Positions 60,589 through 64,000 of a stretch of 64,000 bases of DNA are shown here, piece by piece; position 1 is the first letter of the stretch, and the number at the start of each line of letters is the position of its first letter. The DNA is from Frankia sp. QA3 (GTDB lineage Bacteria > Actinomycetota > Actinomycetes > Frankiales > Frankiaceae). A model generated the notes under the pieces. It saw only the letters and a program-made list of their open reading frames with translations, did not search any database and was not told where the DNA came from. The translations under genes and the position numbers were made by a program. Location of the stretch: positions 2,476,597 through 2,540,596 of the forward strand of contig NZ_CM001489.1 of assembly GCF_000262465.1 (NCBI RefSeq). Direction: 5' to 3'.

Positions 60589-61833
60589 TTAGTACTGCCA
60601 GGATGCGGCGCCAGCTTGAGCTTCACCTAGTTGAATCTGATCTCCGATGTATTGGGGGTCGAAGAGCAGGAAGCTGAGCAACTCTCGGTCGTCGCCACCG
60701 ATACGCAGGAAGGGAAGCACGGTCTGCAACAGACCGAGCGCGTGATAGTCGGTATCACGTAGGTAGCCGAGGGGTGAGATCGCCCGGAGCCCCCGATAGC
60801 GGTTGCGGAATATAGTCGCCGCCATGCCGGCGAGCTGGCCACTGCCCGGCGAAACGAGAAGAAAACGGATACGCTTGTACAGGTTGCCGCTCGGCGAAAT
60901 TGCTTTATTGCCCGCGAGTTTGACGAGGTGGTTGACGCGCCGCAGGTTTCCGATATCCTCGATCATGGCGTCGCCGAGCACCGCATTCAGCGACTGCGCG
61001 CCTGTGCTCAGGACATCGGGTGCACGACCGGTGGGACCCGCGGGCGGCGGAGGATAGTCCGTCGCGTGACTGGATATTATCATCACGCGTGTCGCTCCGA
61101 GGTCGAGGACAGGCTTGATAGGCGTGTTCAGCCGAACCCCGCCGTCGATGTAGAAACCCGCCGCGCCCTGGGTATCGATTTTCTCGGGAGGAAAGAACAC
61201 GGGTATCGCCGAGGACGCGATGACATGTTTGTAGTTGAGCGGTGTCCGTACATAGTCCAAAGCACCGCCCGCGGCCACCTGCGGCGCGGGGCTGTTACTG
61301 TGGAGGAACACCCGGCTGCGCCCCCCGGTCCCGTCCTGCTGGCACAGCGTCGCGACGACACCGACGGCCTCGGGGTATCCCTTGCTGACGTTCTGAGCGA
61401 CCTGGCCCGGGCGGTAGAGATCCTGCGCAGTTCTACGCAGCGGGGCCGTGTCAGCTATGCTGGTAATTCTGGGAGAAAAAAAGAACCCGGGCGCTCTCCT
61501 GGCCAGGGTGAGGGCGGAGAGTATGGGATTGAACACCTTCCGGGAATCGATCTTTCTCCAGGCGTCTGTCAGGTCGGCGGCGATCTTTTGCGGGACGTCG
61601 TGTGCACTCTGGGCCAGCAGTGCGGCGTTGACGGCCCCCGAGCTCGTGCCAACGATCACTACTCGCTCGTAACTCTTGATCGTTGGCGCGAGGTGCGCGA
61701 GCGCACCCGCCGCGTACGCTCCACGTGCTGCGGCTCCCGCGATTACGATGCCGAGTACTTCGCCTGCTCGGACCGTATTCTTCACATTCGGCATATTCTC
61801 GCTGCTCCGTGGCCTGCTCGCCTGGCGGTTCAT
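60589..61833 (-). CDS. Patatin-like phospholipase
   Basis: About 414 residues from an ATG at 61833 with GGAG six bases upstream; the frame is open to 61977. The lipase motifs are complete: oxyanion stretch IAGAAARGAYAAGAL, nucleophile elbow VGTSSGAVNAAL, a later conserved SSAIPVFFPPEKID, and the catalytic Asp in FYIDGGVRLNTP. Patatins are cytosolic or secreted Ser-Asp acyl hydrolases acting on membrane lipids. No signal peptide is seen. The C-terminal ~130 residues (RVNHLVKLAGNKAISPSGNL and on) form an extension found in other actinomycete patatins. Patatins also serve as effectors in some anti-phage systems, but no sensor partner is adjacent. Confidence 0.88.
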   Translation of the reverse strand: MNRQASRPRSSENMPNVKNTVRAGEVLGIVIAGAAARGAYAAGALAHLAPTIKSYERVVIVGTSSGAVNAALLAQSAHDVPQKIAADLTDAWRKIDSRKVFNPILSALTLARRAPGFFFSPRITSIADTAPLRRTAQDLYRPGQVAQNVSKGYPEAVGVVATLCQQDGTGGRSRVFLHSNSPAPQVAAGGALDYVRTPLNYKHVIASSAIPVFFPPEKIDTQGAAGFYIDGGVRLNTPIKPVLDLGATRVMIISSHATDYPPPPAGPTGRAPDVLSTGAQSLNAVLGDAMIEDIGNLRRVNHLVKLAGNKAISPSGNLYKRIRFLLVSPGSGQLAGMAATIFRNRYRGLRAISPLGYLRDTDYHALGLLQTVLPFLRIGGDDRELLSFLLFDPQYIGDQIQLGEAQAGAASWQY

Positions 61834-62204
61834 GAGGTGCTCCGCGACCCTAGAACACTGCACCGAGGCGCGCCATGGCACATGGGCCAGCCACGGGTTT
61901 CCGTAGACGTTACGGCCAGGATCGGTGAACACGGAGGTTTCGGGTCGAGCCACCGATCCAGCCGATATCGCGGCCATCTTCCAGCTCGCCGCGTAGCGCT
62001 TTGAGAGACACTTCGAGCCGGGTGACCGCTGCGCCGCGGCGGTCGAACATCCTGATGGCGGTGCGGGCCCTTTCCAGACCGGACAGGGACGGTGACGACT
62101 GCCGAGGGTTCGTCGCGCTCCGGGGCCCTCTGGGGCCTCGGACCGTTTCTACCCCTCGGCTATCGCTGGGCGGCCACGGCCGGTCGCGGGTGGGCGCCCG
62201 CCCC
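61834..62204. other. Gap without a confident gene
   Basis: About 370 bases between the patatin and phosphotransferase genes. On the minus strand codons for RARTAIRMFDRRGAAVTRLE and VSLKALRGELED (about 61960-62090) look protein-like and could be a short gene or remnant, but I see no clear start or family. Confidence 0.4.
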
Positions 62205-63551
62205 TCACAGGCTGGGCTGCGGGACGTCACGGTGCCGCGTGATCCACGAGCCCGCCGGGCCGTTGAGCATGCGGGCCCGGTGGAGGCGGCGATGGAACAG
62301 CCGGACGAGCTCGGCGTCGTGGCGGCCCTCGTCGGCGAGGACGAAGTTCTCCAGCTCCCGCTCGCCGTCCGCCCACGACCGCGGGCGCCGGCCCACCAGG
62401 TCGGCCGTGTCGTCGAGGTCCGCGGCGACGACCGCGGCCCCGATCTCGTCGATCCGCTGAAGGTGTCGGGCGAGCCGCACGGACATGCGGTTGTGGTACC
62501 GCTGCGCGCCGGCGCCGAGGTCCTGCCGCTCGAGAGAACGGGTCAGGTGCAGGTGCGCCGGCCCGTAGGCCGACACGACCGGCTCGGGTTCTTCCACCTC
62601 CGCCAGCTCGGCCCCGACGACAGTGGCGATTCCTTCGAGCGCCATCAGGTTGGTCTCGATGCACCAGTGCAGGTTGAGCATGTAGTCCGTGCCGGGCACC
62701 GGATCGGCGAGCACGGAGTGGAACTCGAGCTGGTTCGACAGGGCCCACAGAATGTAGTGGTAGTGGACGGCCTGGAGATCCACCGGAGTGCCGCTGCGTT
62801 CCTCATAGCGGCGCATGAGCGGGGCGAGGTCGCCCAGGGCGACGAACGGGCTGCGTACCCACATTCCCCCGAGATCCTGCATGGGGTCGCCAATGTGCCC
62901 GAACTCCAGATCGAGCAGCGCGGTGATGCGTCCGTCGGAGTGCAGGAGTTGGCCGGCATCCCAGACGATGGCCGACTCGCGGCCGCGCGAGTCGGGGCGA
63001 TGACGTGACAGCCAACCCAGCACGAACTCCTGGAAGGGGTCGGGACGCTTCTTCAACTTCCGGTAGGCGGTCTCCTCGAAGTGCCGTAGGCCCACCGAGC
63101 CGGGATCCTCGCCGGCACCGGCGCGCACGATGTCCGCGTCCACGAACGGCGCCACGTCGAGCGCGTGCAGTCGGACGAGAATGTCGATGTAGTCGTCCAT
63201 CGCCCGGCGACGTTCATCGTCCGGCACACCCTCGAAGGAGTCCCGTCCCTCCACGCGCGCCATGACGTACGCCCGCGGCTCCTCCGACCAGCCGTAGACG
63301 GCCGGCACCGGAATGCCGTGCTCCTGCAGGACCGACTGGAAACGCATCTCGTGCCGCAGCGGGAACGCCGACGGCGAGTCGACCCGCTCGCCACGCACGT
63401 ACAAGGGCAGGAGCACGCCGTCGCGTTCGACGTCGACCCACCAGGCCGGGCGCCATCGAGCCTGCCGCTCGATGCGTACGACCTTCCCGCCCACATCACG
63501 TTCCAACCAGTCGATGATCCACCTGGCGTGCCCGTCACTGCGGTCAGGCAA
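62205..63551 (-). CDS. APH-fold phosphotransferase family protein
   Basis: 448 residues. The kinase-like fold is recognised by HEMRFQSVLQEHGIPVPAVY, YVMARVEGRDSFEGVP and the metal motif ALLDLEFGHIGDPMQDLGG. The catalytic loop, usually HGDxxxxN in aminoglycoside kinases, here reads IVWDAGQLLHSDG. It keeps the Asp but replaces the His and the metal-binding Asn (Gln instead), as in a divergent subgroup often found with acyl-CoA metabolism genes. A ~100-residue C-terminal helical extension follows. Substrate unknown; antibiotic resistance is not implied. The ATG at 63551 has no strong ribosome binding site. Confidence 0.8.
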   Translation of the reverse strand: MPDRSDGHARWIIDWLERDVGGKVVRIERQARWRPAWWVDVERDGVLLPLYVRGERVDSPSAFPLRHEMRFQSVLQEHGIPVPAVYGWSEEPRAYVMARVEGRDSFEGVPDDERRRAMDDYIDILVRLHALDVAPFVDADIVRAGAGEDPGSVGLRHFEETAYRKLKKRPDPFQEFVLGWLSRHRPDSRGRESAIVWDAGQLLHSDGRITALLDLEFGHIGDPMQDLGGMWVRSPFVALGDLAPLMRRYEERSGTPVDLQAVHYHYILWALSNQLEFHSVLADPVPGTDYMLNLHWCIETNLMALEGIATVVGAELAEVEEPEPVVSAYGPAHLHLTRSLERQDLGAGAQRYHNRMSVRLARHLQRIDEIGAAVVAADLDDTADLVGRRPRSWADGERELENFVLADEGRHDAELVRLFHRRLHRARMLNGPAGSWITRHRDVPQPSL

Positions 63552-63837
63552 CCTGGCCTCCCAGCTTCATCGCGGCCGAGGCCCGCGCACACACGCCGCG
63601 CTCGTCACCGACCTGCCACGGTCTCTCGGTCTTCGGACCTCGCTCGGCTCGCTTGGCGGGGGTACGAAGGTCATCATGAGCGTTGCGGCACCAGGTGTCA
63701 CGGGTATCACCGAAACTGGCACGGCCCAGTGCCAGCACAGCAGCGCCAGCGCCCACGCCCAGAGCGCGGCGAGCGGTCCGCACCAGCCCAGCCACGTCGG
63801 CAGCCACGCGGGTGCCGGCAGGCCGAGCAGCCGGTTT

Positions 63838-63960
63838 CGCCTCGTAGCCCCAGGCCAGCCTCCGGTGCAACATCAGAGTGTCGAACGTCCGCTCGACCCT
63901 CCACCGTTTCGGCAGCGGGGTGAACCCCCGCGCTCCCGGCTGCCGGCCACTGATAGCTGC
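63838..63960 (-). pseudogene. IS5-type transposase, C-terminal fragment
   Basis: Minus-strand codons read GFTPLPKRWRVERTF and DTLMLHRRLAWGYEA. This matches the end of IS5/IS4-type DDE transposases (family form: GFxVLPRRWVVERTFAWLxxHRRLAxDYE), including the last catalytic Glu. Downstream codons do not match the family, and a stop lies close to the right window edge in this frame, so it appears degraded. Confidence 0.55.
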
Positions 63961-64000
63961 ACGTGAAGTAGCCAGACCGCCCCGCGGCGGCCGTGTTCAC

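Noticed and set aside
60589-61833. Patatin as effector of a CBASS-like system
   Set aside because: No cyclic-nucleotide synthase or other sensor gene is next to it. The neighbours are a DUF574 methyltransferase and an APH-fold protein.

Overview
The window is 64 kb of very GC-rich DNA with strong third-position G/C bias, GTG/TTG starts, ATGA/GTGA overlaps, and typical actinomycete families (SCO6745, CGNR zinc finger, DUF574 methyltransferase, ECF42/DGPF pair, DUF1684, PAS-SpoIIE phosphatase). It is chromosomal DNA of a high-GC actinomycete. A Frankia-like or related large-genome genus would fit, but the sequence alone does not fix the genus. The many gene and transposase fragments mark it as an accessory, rearranging region. 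No rRNA, tRNA or CRISPR array was seen.

Layout. 0-6 kb: end of a thioesterase gene, a MarR regulator, an internally deleted fabH, an SCO6745-family gene inside a 1.3 kb repeat (copy A), remnants of an MDR and an SDR oxidoreductase, and a DHA2 drug exporter behind a MerR-type palindrome. 6-12 kb: an RsbQ/RsbP stress-signalling pair, a DAO-type FAD oxidase, and a YCII/DGPF protein coupled to an ECF42-type sigma factor. 11.8-22.4 kb: an eight-gene minus-strand operon with a complete oligopeptide-type ABC importer, two LLM flavin monooxygenases, an FAD aromatic hydroxylase and a DUF1684 protein. A CGNR regulator diverges from it. This looks like uptake plus oxidative breakdown of one organic compound.

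24-38 kb: a defence-type island on the minus strand. It has a complete Wadjet-like operon (DUF2397, DUF2398, giant SMC-like ATPase, Toprim-like DUF2399), followed by a 1600-residue protein that joins a helical repeat region, an Hsp70 and a trypsin-like protease. 38-42 kb: a glycosyltransferase among remnants of a serine recombinase and IS6 transposases, then copy B of the 1.3 kb repeat, whose SCO6745 gene is cut by an IS6 fragment.

42-52.6 kb: a compact biosynthetic cluster behind a strong sigma70-like promoter. It has a radical SAM enzyme, a CDA-fold deaminase, a NodU/CmcH-type carbamoyltransferase and two NRPSs (A-T-C, then A with an embedded methyltransferase-T-TE). They predict a small methylated, carbamoylated dipeptide-type product that I cannot match to a known compound. 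A RecD2-type helicase follows, and IS6 fragments in the same orientation bound the cluster plus helicase.

55-64 kb: a small membrane protein coupled to a STAND NTPase with 13 nearly identical WD40 blades (interrupted by a one-base frameshift), a DUF574 methyltransferase, a patatin-like phospholipase, an APH-fold phosphotransferase and a transposase remnant at the right edge.

The best candidates for something undescribed are the NRPS cluster, the Wadjet/Hsp70-protease neighbourhood, and the STAND/membrane-protein pair linked by a shared sequence motif.
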